Assembly (NCBI RefSeq): GCF_900167155.1
Contig: NZ_FUXU01000030.1
Span: forward strand, 1-49,775
Source: Enterovibrio nigricans DSM 22720
GTDB lineage: Bacteria > Pseudomonadota > Gammaproteobacteria > Enterobacterales > Vibrionaceae
Length of the DNA stretch: 49,775 nt
Direction of reading: 5' to 3'
Below, one piece after another: positions 36,016 to 43,627 of this stretch. Each line of letters begins with the position of its first letter. Position 1 is the first letter of the stretch. Below the pieces are notes generated by a model. It saw only the letters and a list, made by a program, of their open reading frames with translations. It was not told the DNA's origin and did no database searches. The translations under genes and the position numbers were made by a program.

Positions 36016-36821
36016 TTAATGACAACAACGGTTTCCTGAGATATCCGCTTTGTTTTTGGGTTGCCATTTGGAGGCGTCATCATCGACCAGAGAGGAAAGT
36101 AATGGCGCGACTCGGTTGGGATCCAGACCAATCCGATCTATTTTGTCCATATAGGTATCGATCGCATCGATGCGCAATTGATCTAAATCCTGTTCGATCA
36201 CGCCAAGCGACACGGTAGAACATTTGATTTGAAGCTGGTCACACAGGCTGAAACAGTTGTAATTAACCATGCTCATCATGGCTGGCATCACTGCCTTGTG
36301 TGCCAGTTCAAACGCGCGATGCACCTTTTCATCATCAACGTCGAGCATACGATGGATTTCATCAACACCATGCTGAAGGTGTGCGATTTCTTCGACTAAA
36401 ATGCTCGCGGCTAAGCGAGTGGTGTGCCTGTCCGTATTGCGTTGTAGCGCCGTGTAGGCCACGGTCGCAAAGGTTTCAACCATGATGTCTTGCGCGATAA
36501 TGCAGACGTTAAATCCCCTTCTCGCGCTCGCTCTTTGACGAAGCGACCAATCTCTTTCCATTGTGGCTCTACCATGGTTTTCATGGTTGGAAAGTCGATA
36601 TGCTTGCCGAGTCTGGAGAGCGCATTGATATGCCCCCCTTCATCTCGGGCCTGTTTCACAACGTGGATTTTCTCATCCACGTCTTCGATGAGTGGAACCA
36701 TGGTGGTGTAGTTGTTCACTGCCATGATTTCACCCGATATCGTGTTGGTCACCACATACGCCAACAAATCTTTGTAGGCTTGGTTTTCAACACGTTGCGT
36801 TTCTATCATTAGGTTTGACAC
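36016..36821 (-). pseudogene. Aldehyde-deformylating-oxygenase-like di-iron protein, frameshifted
   Basis: Two overlapping frames make one ferritin-like protein of about 267 residues. The first frame (GTG at 36821, behind AAGGAG) runs to KERAREGDLT; homology continues in the next frame from CIIAQDIMVETFATVAYTAL to 36016. One base is missing near 36505-36506. After correction the six metal ligands are E31, E61xxH64, E116 and E145xxH148; spacing (30, 3, 52, 29, 3) is nearly that of cyanobacterial aldehyde-deformylating oxygenase (28, 3, 52, 29, 3), and the flanking sequences resemble it (REGDLTxCIIAQ/EGNVVTCLLIQ). Such enzymes turn fatty aldehydes into alkanes plus formate. The function here is inferred. 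It could be a sequencing error rather than a dead gene. Confidence 0.78.
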
Positions 36822-36833
36822 GTCTATTCTCCT

Positions 36834-37298
36834 TCATGTCCACTGGACAGTGACGTTGATAGGGAAAGCAGAGGACAAAGAAGCAGAGACGGTGCAATGC
36901 TTCTTGAAATTCCGTTCGATTGAAGCGCGGTTCTGACTGCTTAAACCGCCTCCATCGCTTGCCGTAATCGTCACATTTATTTCTCTGATACGCGGATAGC
37001 CCTCTTCGCCTTTATGTACCGTAATTTGTGCGTCAGTGACTATGCAGCCTTCGTGCGTCTTGGCACCGTGAAAGCGCATATGCTCCAACAGTGATGCTGA
37101 CAAACAATGCCCTACAGCACTTCCAAGTAACGCAGGCGTTGATGGCCCGCTGTTGTTACCCACAGGATCAGGTTCATCACTTAAATAAGGTTCACCCGCT
37201 TGGTTGCCATGCTCACTGGCGACATTTTTGAACAGGTAATCCGTTTGATAGGTCAGCTGCACATCGAACAATCGGGTGTCTAGCGACTTCAGTTCCAT
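36834..37298 (-). CDS. OsmC/Ohr-family protein
   Basis: A 154-residue OsmC-fold protein. The cysteine motifs are SAVGHCLSASLLEHMRFHG (about residue 77) and KKHCTVSASLSSAF (about 135), the two positions that form the peroxidatic site of OsmC/Ohr proteins; a third Cys is in HEGCIVTDAQ. Family members reduce organic hydroperoxides with lipoyl or other thiols. Its ATG overlaps the last codons of the ABC ATPase gene (10-base overlap), and it ends 12 bases before the ADO-like gene, so it is translationally coupled within the operon. A role in removing lipid peroxides made by the neighbouring di-iron oxygenase is possible. Confidence 0.87.
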   Translation of the reverse strand: MELKSLDTRLFDVQLTYQTDYLFKNVASEHGNQAGEPYLSDEPDPVGNNSGPSTPALLGSAVGHCLSASLLEHMRFHGAKTHEGCIVTDAQITVHKGEEGYPRIREINVTITASDGGGLSSQNRASIERNFKKHCTVSASLSSAFPINVTVQWT

Positions 37299-38137
37299 AC
37301 GCGTTCATTCCTTGTATTAGGGAGGTTAAAAGCAACAGCATCCAAGTTCTCTGTTGCCGAAGGCAGGTGGTTACAGGCACTGATGGCAGTCACTCTCCCA
37401 TCTTTCATATCGACTCGGGCGGTGCAGGCTTCCAAGCAACCGTCCAACCGATGAGAGGCCATCAAAATCGTGGTGCCTGATTGCTGGCGCGCCAGCAGAA
37501 TTTCGTTCACTGTCTGAACGTTGGCTTCATCAAGTGCAGACAAGGGCTCGTCCATCAACAGCAGATCTGGATCCCCAGCCAACGCGCGTGCAATTGACAC
37601 ACGCTGTTGCTGACCACCGGAGAGCTCGGACGGATAGCGATTCGCAAACTGAGCGATAGCTAACTCTTCCATTACCGACAGGGCCTTTTGCTGTTTTTCC
37701 TGCAATGTGCATTTTTCGCGGCATTCGAAACCCATGCAGACGTTTTCCAACGCGGTGAGCTGCTCAAATAGGGCCGGTGTTTGAAAAACAGTGCCCGTTC
37801 GCGTACCCGGGCAGCACTCCCATTTGCGACACCAACAATCCACTGGCACACCAAACTTCAGAGCCTGACCACTGCTGAGCGGCGTTAAGTTATTCAATAC
37901 ACTTAACAGTGTCGATTTACCGCATCCGCTGGGGCCCACCAACATGTACCACGCCCCTGTCGGGACGGAGAGATTGATACCATTTAACACAGAGACCGAT
38001 TCCTGCGCCGCAGGCGCGGAAAACCAGCCACTTAATATTCCGGATGTTGCGCCTGACACAATACGCACCTTGGCATCTTGAAGAAGCAAAGCCGGCTTCG
38101 AGAGATTAGGGCTAGGCAATGACTGACGTGAAAACAT
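37289..38137 (-). CDS. ABC transporter ATPase with Cys-rich insertion
   Basis: A 282-residue ATPase of the polar-amino-acid ABC class. Walker A GPSGCGKST, Q-loop TVFQTPALF, signature LSGGQQQRV, Walker B LLLMDEPLSALDE and H-loop MASHRLDG are all present. Between Walker A and the Q-loop lies an unusual segment CWCRKWECC (Cys101, 103, 108, 109), and after the Q-loop CMGFECREKC (Cys134, 139, 143). Eleven cysteines in total is very high for this family and suggests metal or metalloid binding, in line with the ArsR gene nearby. The start ATG at 38137 follows GGGGAG; 14 bases separate it from the binding-protein gene, and its end overlaps osmC. Confidence 0.9.
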   Translation of the reverse strand: MFSRQSLPSPNLSKPALLLQDAKVRIVSGATSGILSGWFSAPAAQESVSVLNGINLSVPTGAWYMLVGPSGCGKSTLLSVLNNLTPLSSGQALKFGVPVDCWCRKWECCPGTRTGTVFQTPALFEQLTALENVCMGFECREKCTLQEKQQKALSVMEELAIAQFANRYPSELSGGQQQRVSIARALAGDPDLLLMDEPLSALDEANVQTVNEILLARQQSGTTILMASHRLDGCLEACTARVDMKDGRVTAISACNHLPSATENLDAVAFNLPNTRNERVWN

Positions 38138-38151
38138 TGGCATCTCCCCGA

Positions 38152-38991
38152 TTAGCCTTGAGGCCAAACCTCAATACGGTTTTCCAATGGCATAGGCGTT
38201 TCACTGTCAGGCCCAAACCAGCGATTGTAGATAGTCAGGTATTCACCGCTGGATTCAATTTCCTGTAGGGCTCGATTAATGGCGTCTCGCATCTTGCTGT
38301 CATTTTCAATCACACCAAGGCCATCTTGCTTCATACCGATCGCCTCACCGCTCAGCACCGTCAACTCCGGATTCGGTTTGGCGTAGCTCGCCAGCACTTC
38401 CGCATCTTCTGCCCAACCATCAATCTTTCCAGACAGCACGGCATTCATCGCTATATGCTTACTACCAAACTCAATAATGTCTTCTTCATTGACCGGATGA
38501 CCATTTTTCTCCAGCCAGTGCTTCCAGTTACCAATGGAATGACTGCCACGGTTCATACCCACCTTCTTTCCCACCAGATCGTCCAGTGATTTCGCACCGT
38601 CTTTTCTTACCAAAAAGGTTTGCGCCGACCAGAAATAGGTTTGTGAAAAATCCACCGCATCATCCCGCTTCCATGTGTGGCTCATTGACGCCGCCGCCAT
38701 ATCAATCTTGCCGTTTTGCAGGTAAGTAATACGGGTGATTTCATCAACCGGAACACGCGTCATTTTGACACCCAATTTATCGGCAACGGCGTTGGCAATA
38801 TCGACATCAAATCCCACCCATTGCCCTGCGCCATCAATAAAGGAATGGGGCGGGTTGTCCTGACGGATACCAACGATAATCTCACCCCGTTCTTTTACCT
38901 TGTCGATAACCGAGCCGTTTTCCGTTGCTTGGGCCGGCGAAAAGAAAAAAGCCAACCATGCGGTGATGAAAAAGGCAGTTCTTTGGAACAT
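38152..38991 (-). CDS. Amino-acid-type ABC solute-binding protein
   Basis: A 279-residue periplasmic binding protein of the polar-amino-acid family (SBP_bac_3/HisJ-GlnH type). Signal peptide MFQRTAFFITAWLAFFFSPA; then GEIIVGIRQDNPPHSFID, GFDVDIANAVADKLGVKMT, AAASMSHTWKRDDAVDFSQ, LVGKKVGMNRGSHSIGNWKH and IDGWAEDAEVL. The Arg of TWKRDDAVDFS aligns with the carboxylate-binding Arg of this family, and an acidic residue in the DGWAEDAE segment could take an amino group, so the ligand is probably an amino-acid-like molecule. It lies between a permease gene (9 bases upstream) and the Cys-rich ATPase gene, so the three form one importer. Confidence 0.9.
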   Translation of the reverse strand: MFQRTAFFITAWLAFFFSPAQATENGSVIDKVKERGEIIVGIRQDNPPHSFIDGAGQWVGFDVDIANAVADKLGVKMTRVPVDEITRITYLQNGKIDMAAASMSHTWKRDDAVDFSQTYFWSAQTFLVRKDGAKSLDDLVGKKVGMNRGSHSIGNWKHWLEKNGHPVNEEDIIEFGSKHIAMNAVLSGKIDGWAEDAEVLASYAKPNPELTVLSGEAIGMKQDGLGVIENDSKMRDAINRALQEIESSGEYLTIYNRWFGPDSETPMPLENRIEVWPQG

Positions 38992-39000
38992 AAACTCTCC

Positions 39001-39684
39001 TTAGTTGATGCTTCGGGTCATTGTGTACGTTGACCGAAAGACGGTGTGACGCAGCCCCTCACCAACAAGGTTCAGTAGCTGCACGTTGAAAAAATAGAGA
39101 GCGGAACAAATCGCAAAAATGGTCAGCCAATCAGAAAGGCGATAAGCGCGGCTAGCGAGTAAATTTGTTAGCGCACTCAACTCCAGCAATCCAATCAATA
39201 TGACGATGCTGGTGTCCTTAAACAGCGAGACAAAATGGGTATGCATCGCTGGGAAGCTCTTTTTAAATACCCAGTAGGCGCGAAATCGGGCGTAACGGGC
39301 CAGAAGCCCGAGCTTCAACACATCCTCTACCCGCACCAAACTTTCGGGGTACAAGTGAAGATACTTGGCAAAAATGGGCACCAGGTGCGACATGGAATAA
39401 AGCGTCAATGCCAGAATGCCTTTTGTGAAGGTCTCTAACGGCAGAAAAAAGTCGATAGTGAAAATAATCACCAAGGGCGGTATAGCCCTAAGCAACGCAA
39501 AACTGGCACCTGCCCCCACCTGTGAAAACTGACGTTTGCTACATACGCAGACCAACACATAAGAAAGAGGCACTGATAAGGCAATCGTGGAAAGAAACAA
39601 ACACCATGTCAGCACAAGACCTCCGGGCTGTGCATGAGGCAAGCCTATCAACATCTTCTGAGCAATCTCCAAGCCGCCTTCCAT
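39001..39684 (-). CDS. ABC permease, amino-acid type (first of two)
   Basis: A 227-residue integral membrane protein of the HisM/GlnP type, with about five helices (VLTWCLFLSTIALSVPLSYV, PPLVIIFTIDFFLP, SDWLTIFAICSALYFFNV) and a coupling-helix-like segment (VEDVLKLGLLARYARFRAYW followed by FPAMHTHFVSLFKDTSIV). It starts 53 bases downstream (minus strand) of a large palindrome that is a candidate ArsR operator. It is followed by the binding-protein gene after nine bases and is the first gene of the long operon that runs to 31672. The second permease gene is separated from it by the oppositely oriented arsR. Confidence 0.85.
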   Translation of the reverse strand: MEGGLEIAQKMLIGLPHAQPGGLVLTWCLFLSTIALSVPLSYVLVCVCSKRQFSQVGAGASFALLRAIPPLVIIFTIDFFLPLETFTKGILALTLYSMSHLVPIFAKYLHLYPESLVRVEDVLKLGLLARYARFRAYWVFKKSFPAMHTHFVSLFKDTSIVILIGLLELSALTNLLASRAYRLSDWLTIFAICSALYFFNVQLLNLVGEGLRHTVFRSTYTMTRSIN

Positions 39685-39736
39685 ACGCTACTGTCCCCTA
39701 CCCTGCACTGCTCCCTAGGGATGAGAGTCGTGTAAA

Positions 39737-39783
39737 GAAATCCATATATTCATTATATCGAGATATACCGATATATGGATTTC
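39737..39783. promoter_or_regulatory. Large nested palindrome, candidate ArsR operator
   Basis: Outer arms GAAATCCATATAT (39737-39749) / ATATATGGATTTC (39771-39783), a perfect 13-bp inverted repeat with a 21-bp spacer. Inside, TATATC (54-59) and GATATA (62-67 of 39700s) form a second palindrome around GA. It lies between the divergent permease gene (39684) and arsR (39990). A 17-bp part (39747-39763) recurs upstream of the ArsP-like gene with 15 of 17 bases the same. ATAT-type dyads are usual for ArsR operators. Confidence 0.65.
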
Positions 39784-39989
39784 AATTGTGAGACCAGAGA
39801 AAATGGTTCATTGGCTCAATGGGTTATGAAACTGTGTGTTTTTGGTGGCAGCATGTTAGTATTCAACTAGCCACACCTCCGATGTGTTGATAAAGGTGCG
39901 ATTTACAACACGCATAGATGTGGATGTAATTTGTGACGCTTACTCATTGACTCTCGGTCTGACTATTATTCACAGAAACCTCTATAACT

Positions 39990-40334
39990 ATGAATTCAGA
40001 AGAATCAGCAAAGATATTCGCTGCGCTTGCGCAGGAAACAAGACTGGATGTGTTTAGGCTTCTGATCAAAGCCGGGGGAAAAGGCTTATCTTCTGGTGAG
40101 GTAGCCGAACGATTAAGCATCCGCCAAAACACTATGTCTACTAACCTCTCGATCCTACACAATGCAAAACTGGTACGTCGAAAACGGTCGGGACGCATGA
40201 TCCATTACTCTATCAATATGGAAACCATCGGCATACTTCTTACCTTTTTGCTAGAGCAGTGCTGTGGGGGTGAAAGTGATATGGTAAAGGACTTGGTAAG
40301 TAGCCTACAAAGCGGATTCAGTCAGTCAGACTGA
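39990..40334 (+). CDS. ArsR-family metalloid regulator
   Basis: A 114-residue winged-helix ArsR/SmtB repressor: FAALAQETRLDVFRLLIKAG, recognition region IRQNTMSTNLSILHNAKLV (44-62) and beta-wing RRKRSGRMIHYSINME. The classical ELCVCDL metal site of E. coli ArsR is absent (GEVAERLSI instead); a C-terminal Cys91-Cys92 pair in FLLEQCCGG is present, as in a large group of ArsR proteins that bind As(III) through CC...C; the third Cys of that group is not seen here. It is on the plus strand within a minus-strand gene run and its last 17 bases overlap the end of the second permease gene. Probable repressor of the two flanking promoters. Confidence 0.85.
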   Translation: MNSEESAKIFAALAQETRLDVFRLLIKAGGKGLSSGEVAERLSIRQNTMSTNLSILHNAKLVRRKRSGRMIHYSINMETIGILLTFLLEQCCGGESDMVKDLVSSLQSGFSQSD

Positions 40335-41040
40335 ATGTCCCTTTCACATCACGTCGGCGTTTAAGCCGTTTAACAAGCTGATTCCCCGCTATGTGAATGG
40401 TGGAGCCCAGTAGCATAAACAGCAACGTAGCAAGCGCAAGATAAGGGATAACCAGCGCCGTCTCGATAACGCCCGTACGCATAGCAGCAAAAATACCAGA
40501 AATCGGAAACATCGAGATAAACGCCGTATTGTGAAGATGGTGAACCAGTCTGGCTGATACGGTTGGGATAAGCGCTGGCGCACACTCAAGGAAGATGAGC
40601 TTTACCCGTACCCATACACTGGGATGAAGCGTTACCATGTACTCCATCGTGTCAGGTTTGATGGTCGAAATCGCCGCTTCAATGATTTTTGCCAAATGCC
40701 CAGAACTGGAAAACGCCAACCCAACGACAATAAAAACAGCAGTCACGCTAAAACCCCAAGCCACTCCGGGAATTGCACCTTCAAGATCCAATCCAGAAAA
40801 ATAAGGCGCCAGCCCTATGTTCCCCATTAAAAGCACAAACACCACAGTCGGCACGCCACGGGATACTTCGATGAGCAGCCCTGCTATCACGCGCACTAAA
40901 ATAGATTGGCTTCGACCGCAAAGCACATAGATCAGGGCAAACAGTAAACTGAATGTCGCCGATGACACAAAAAAAAATATTGTCGTTACGGTTGGCTCAA
41001 CAAAAGACGCCAACAATATACGCAGTTCATTACCTGCCAT
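40318..41040 (-). CDS. ABC permease, amino-acid type (second of two)
   Basis: A 240-residue HisM/GlnP-type permease with about five helices (PTVTTIFFFVSSATFSLLFA, GVAWGFSVTAVFIVVGLAFS, YLALATLLFMLLGSTIHIA) and the conserved coupling region RGVPTVVFVLL and ALIPTVSARLVHHLHNTAFIS. It forms the presumed heterodimer with the permease at 39001-39684. It follows the ArsP-like gene by under 30 bases and is probably co-transcribed with it. The ATG at 41040 has GGA nearby; a GTG at 41055 is possible. The arsR gene (plus strand) overlaps its 3' end. Confidence 0.83.
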   Translation of the reverse strand: MAGNELRILLASFVEPTVTTIFFFVSSATFSLLFALIYVLCGRSQSILVRVIAGLLIEVSRGVPTVVFVLLMGNIGLAPYFSGLDLEGAIPGVAWGFSVTAVFIVVGLAFSSSGHLAKIIEAAISTIKPDTMEYMVTLHPSVWVRVKLIFLECAPALIPTVSARLVHHLHNTAFISMFPISGIFAAMRTGVIETALVIPYLALATLLFMLLGSTIHIAGNQLVKRLKRRRDVKGTFSLTD

Positions 41041-41068
41041 TTTATTCCGTTTCACTCATCAATTTGGT

Positions 41069-42094
41069 TCACGCGAACAGCTGATAAATCAGTCCCCATG
41101 CAAAAGAACCAACAAGCGCGAAGCCGACATAGAAGATAACAACCTGAATACGCGCAACTGCCACAACTGCAATCATTGCAGGAATAGAGGTAATACCGCC
41201 CGCAATCAGAAATGCCATTCCTGCTCCTGGCTGCATGCCCTTATTAATAAGCTCTGCGATAAGTGGTACTGCAACATAGCCGTTGATATACGCAGGGACA
41301 CCAATAAGGGTTGCCCAGAGGATCGGCGCTTGCGTATCTCCGCCAAAAGACGATGCTACCCATTCGGTCGGCACGTACGCCACAAGCAAGCTTTCAAGCA
41401 AAAAAGCGAACGCCAGCCACTTCAACAGCAACAACATAATATTGGTGGCTTTTTCGATGAACACTGCCTTACGCGGTGCTTCTTCCCAGAATCGCCATAC
41501 GGGTTTATCCGTTTGGGTTAACGTCGTGGTATCGCCTGTCACTGATGGTTTTAGAGGGTTAAGAAGATAGCCCGCTCGCTGAGCAAAATATACCGCCCAC
41601 CCCGCGGTTAAACCCAATACTATGGCGCCAAGCGCTTTGAGCGTGGCAAACTCCCAGCCAACTATGCCAGCCGTAAGAAGATACATAACGGGGTCTATAA
41701 CGGGGCTTGCTATCCAAAACGCCATTACAGGTGCTAACGGCACACCCATAGCCAACATGGCGGCAATCAAGGGGATCACGCCACAAGAGCAAAATGGTGA
41801 CAATGCGCCAAACATCGCAGCTGTCACAATGACAACGGCTTGACGCCCTTGCAGCGCATTGGCAATCAAACTGTCTGCCTGCGTGGCCGAGACATACGCA
41901 TAAATCAGTGACGACGCCAGAATAAAAGGGACGATTAATACAAACGTGTCGCCCATAAACCGAAGTGAAATGGCAAATTGTTGCGGATCTATCACTGCGA
42001 TTAAAAGTAGCGTCAGTAAAAAAACCGTCCAAACCGGCTCCAGAAACGTCCGGTGATAGCCAAAATTAATCAGCCCAGAAACAATACTGGCCAT
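41069..42094 (-). CDS. ArsP/YraQ-family permease (DUF318)
   Basis: A 341-residue membrane protein of the DUF318 permease family that includes ArsP, an exporter of trivalent organoarsenicals. It carries the signature GALSPFCSCGVIPLIAAMLA (Cys-Ser-Cys-Gly, a candidate thiol site) and a second half with TLIGVPAYINGYVAVPLIAE. About eight to ten helices, split by a hydrophilic loop (TTTLTQTDKPVWRFWEEAPR). The ATG at 42094 lies behind GGGAGGGGG. It is the first gene of a minus-strand transcript with the second permease; a copy of the candidate ArsR motif lies 46 bases upstream. The substrate could be another thiophilic species; ArsP homologues differ. Confidence 0.85.
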   Translation of the reverse strand: MASIVSGLINFGYHRTFLEPVWTVFLLTLLLIAVIDPQQFAISLRFMGDTFVLIVPFILASSLIYAYVSATQADSLIANALQGRQAVVIVTAAMFGALSPFCSCGVIPLIAAMLAMGVPLAPVMAFWIASPVIDPVMYLLTAGIVGWEFATLKALGAIVLGLTAGWAVYFAQRAGYLLNPLKPSVTGDTTTLTQTDKPVWRFWEEAPRKAVFIEKATNIMLLLLKWLAFAFLLESLLVAYVPTEWVASSFGGDTQAPILWATLIGVPAYINGYVAVPLIAELINKGMQPGAGMAFLIAGGITSIPAMIAVVAVARIQVVIFYVGFALVGSFAWGLIYQLFA

Positions 42095-42139
42095 ACATAC
42101 CCCCTCCCTTGAGTTCACTTTTCATCATTCATTACCTAC

Positions 42140-42167
42140 TATTCAATATATCAAGAGAAATGGATAT
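42140..42167. promoter_or_regulatory. Second copy of the candidate ArsR operator
   Basis: TATTCAATATATCAAGA (42140-42156) matches TATTCATTATATCGAGA at 39747-39763 in 15 of 17 positions. ATATC (42148-42152) and GATAT (42163-42167) form a loose dyad. It lies between the divergent ArsP-like gene (from 42094) and the outer-membrane barrel gene (from 42183). Confidence 0.6.
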
Positions 42168-42182
42168 GTCAGGAACACCGAG

Positions 42183-43418
42183 ATGTTTTTAACCAGGCTG
42201 CTCAATAGTGAGAAGGTAAGAAAGAGACGGCCAACGTTGCTTTTGAGGGCGTTATTGTTTGTCGTTTCAGTCAATGTCACTCCGCTCACTTTGGCTGAAT
42301 CACTCTCTGGAGAAATCTCATTTGGCTACCTGCAATATTGGGAACACCGCGACGGGTTTGCGCCCAACCAGACACAGATAGACATCATTCCACGCATTCG
42401 GACAGATATGTCGGATGACGTATTTTTGATTTTTGAACCCGGCCTCAGGGCCAGAAACCGCAGTGACGACTCGCCATTTTTTGCCCCTTACAAAAGCCGT
42501 CTCGTTGCTTATCTCGCACAATGGGAAATGACGGTGGGATACGACATCGTATTTTGGGGAGCAAGTGAAGGTGCACAAATTCTCGACATTCTGAACCAAC
42601 GAGATCTCGGCTCTGACTTCAATGGAGACACCAAGCTAGGTCAGCCACTCATCAATCTATCTGGGTATATCGGTGATGGACTGGCAACCTTCTACTACCT
42701 TCCCTACACACCCAAGCGGCGATTTCGGGCAGACACAGAGCGACTCTCATCAGGGTTTTCGATTGACAGTGACAATACGTACTGGCAAGACAACCAGAAC
42801 GCCTACTATCCCGGATTTGCAGCGCGGTATGCCTACTCGTTCGACGCTGTTGATATTGCCTTGGTGGGTTTTCATGGTATCAACCGTGAACCCGCCTTTT
42901 TGCTCGATGCTGGCCAGTTTTCGCCCTTGTATACCGTCGGAACACAAATGGGGCTCGACATACAATGGGTTACGGGAAATCTACTGACCAAAGTTGAAAT
43001 CCTGAATTCTTCAAAAGCACCCACTCAACAAGGTCATTTTGAGGAAACAACGCAGTATGTCGTTGGGGGCGAGTACAGCATGTTTGATGTATTCAGTAGC
43101 GGTATTGACGTGAGATGGGTGGGTGAATACAGCAACAATACGTTAGGCGATGCCTTGCTGTCTCTCTATCAACACGATGTATTGTTGGCCATGCACACCT
43201 CATTCAATGACGTGGATGCGACTGCGTTAAGCCTTTCTCTGCTTCATGATGTCGACCACCACAGCAATATTTTGGAAGCAACACTGACTCGGCGGATCAA
43301 CCAGAACGTCGAATTGGCAATTTCCCTATTCGATTTTTCTGGTATGTCGCCCGCTGATTTTTTCTTTGGGCTGGAAACAGACAACTACGGTGAAATGACT
43401 GTCACTTACTACTTTTAA
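42183..43418 (+). CDS. Outer-membrane beta-barrel protein
   Basis: A 411-residue exported protein: a basic N-terminus and a signal peptide ending near LTLAESLSG, then alternating amphipathic strands with many aromatic residues, ending TVTYYF with a C-terminal Phe, the mark of Bam-assembled barrels. Segments such as GEISFGYLQYWEHRDG, WEMTVGYDIVFWGASEGAQI and ARYAYSFDAVDIALVGFHG are barrel-like. It resembles the outer-membrane proteins found with MMPL/LolA-like transporters, so it may complete export, but the family is not certain. The ATG follows AGGAACACCGAG. It is divergent from the ArsP-like gene and shares its putative operator. Confidence 0.78.
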   Translation: MFLTRLLNSEKVRKRRPTLLLRALLFVVSVNVTPLTLAESLSGEISFGYLQYWEHRDGFAPNQTQIDIIPRIRTDMSDDVFLIFEPGLRARNRSDDSPFFAPYKSRLVAYLAQWEMTVGYDIVFWGASEGAQILDILNQRDLGSDFNGDTKLGQPLINLSGYIGDGLATFYYLPYTPKRRFRADTERLSSGFSIDSDNTYWQDNQNAYYPGFAARYAYSFDAVDIALVGFHGINREPAFLLDAGQFSPLYTVGTQMGLDIQWVTGNLLTKVEILNSSKAPTQQGHFEETTQYVVGGEYSMFDVFSSGIDVRWVGEYSNNTLGDALLSLYQHDVLLAMHTSFNDVDATALSLSLLHDVDHHSNILEATLTRRINQNVELAISLFDFSGMSPADFFFGLETDNYGEMTVTYYF

Positions 43419-43537
43419 GTCAGCGGCTCACTATCACGCTTTCCCGCTCTGACAATGAAAGTCCATGCAGCAAAAGCCGAAAATTAGACGCCAATTTTAC
43501 GCCTACCTCAATTTGCGCGGGCTGTCTGATTAAATAC

Positions 43538-43571
43538 AAAAACGGCCCGATCAATTGGTCGAGCCGTTTTC
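43538..43571. terminator. Bidirectional terminator between the barrel gene and eda
   Basis: AAAAACGGCCCGA / TCGAGCCGTTTTC, with mismatches next to the loop. Both convergent genes end near it. Confidence 0.82.
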
Positions 43572-43627
43572 GAAACAGAGACGTTCAAATTGCGTTGAGA
43601 ACAGTCTGTTTAGGGAGATGCTGAGGC

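Noticed and set aside
36016-36821. Two separate overlapping genes in place of one
   Set aside because: The two frames are the N- and C-terminal parts of one ferritin-like protein; metal-ligand spacing only works when they are joined.
31672-42118. The region as an ordinary arsenic resistance operon
   Set aside because: Only an ArsR and an ArsP-like permease fit; arsenate reductase, ArsB/Acr3, ArsA, ArsM and ArsH genes are absent, and most genes are of lipid or amino-acid transport type.
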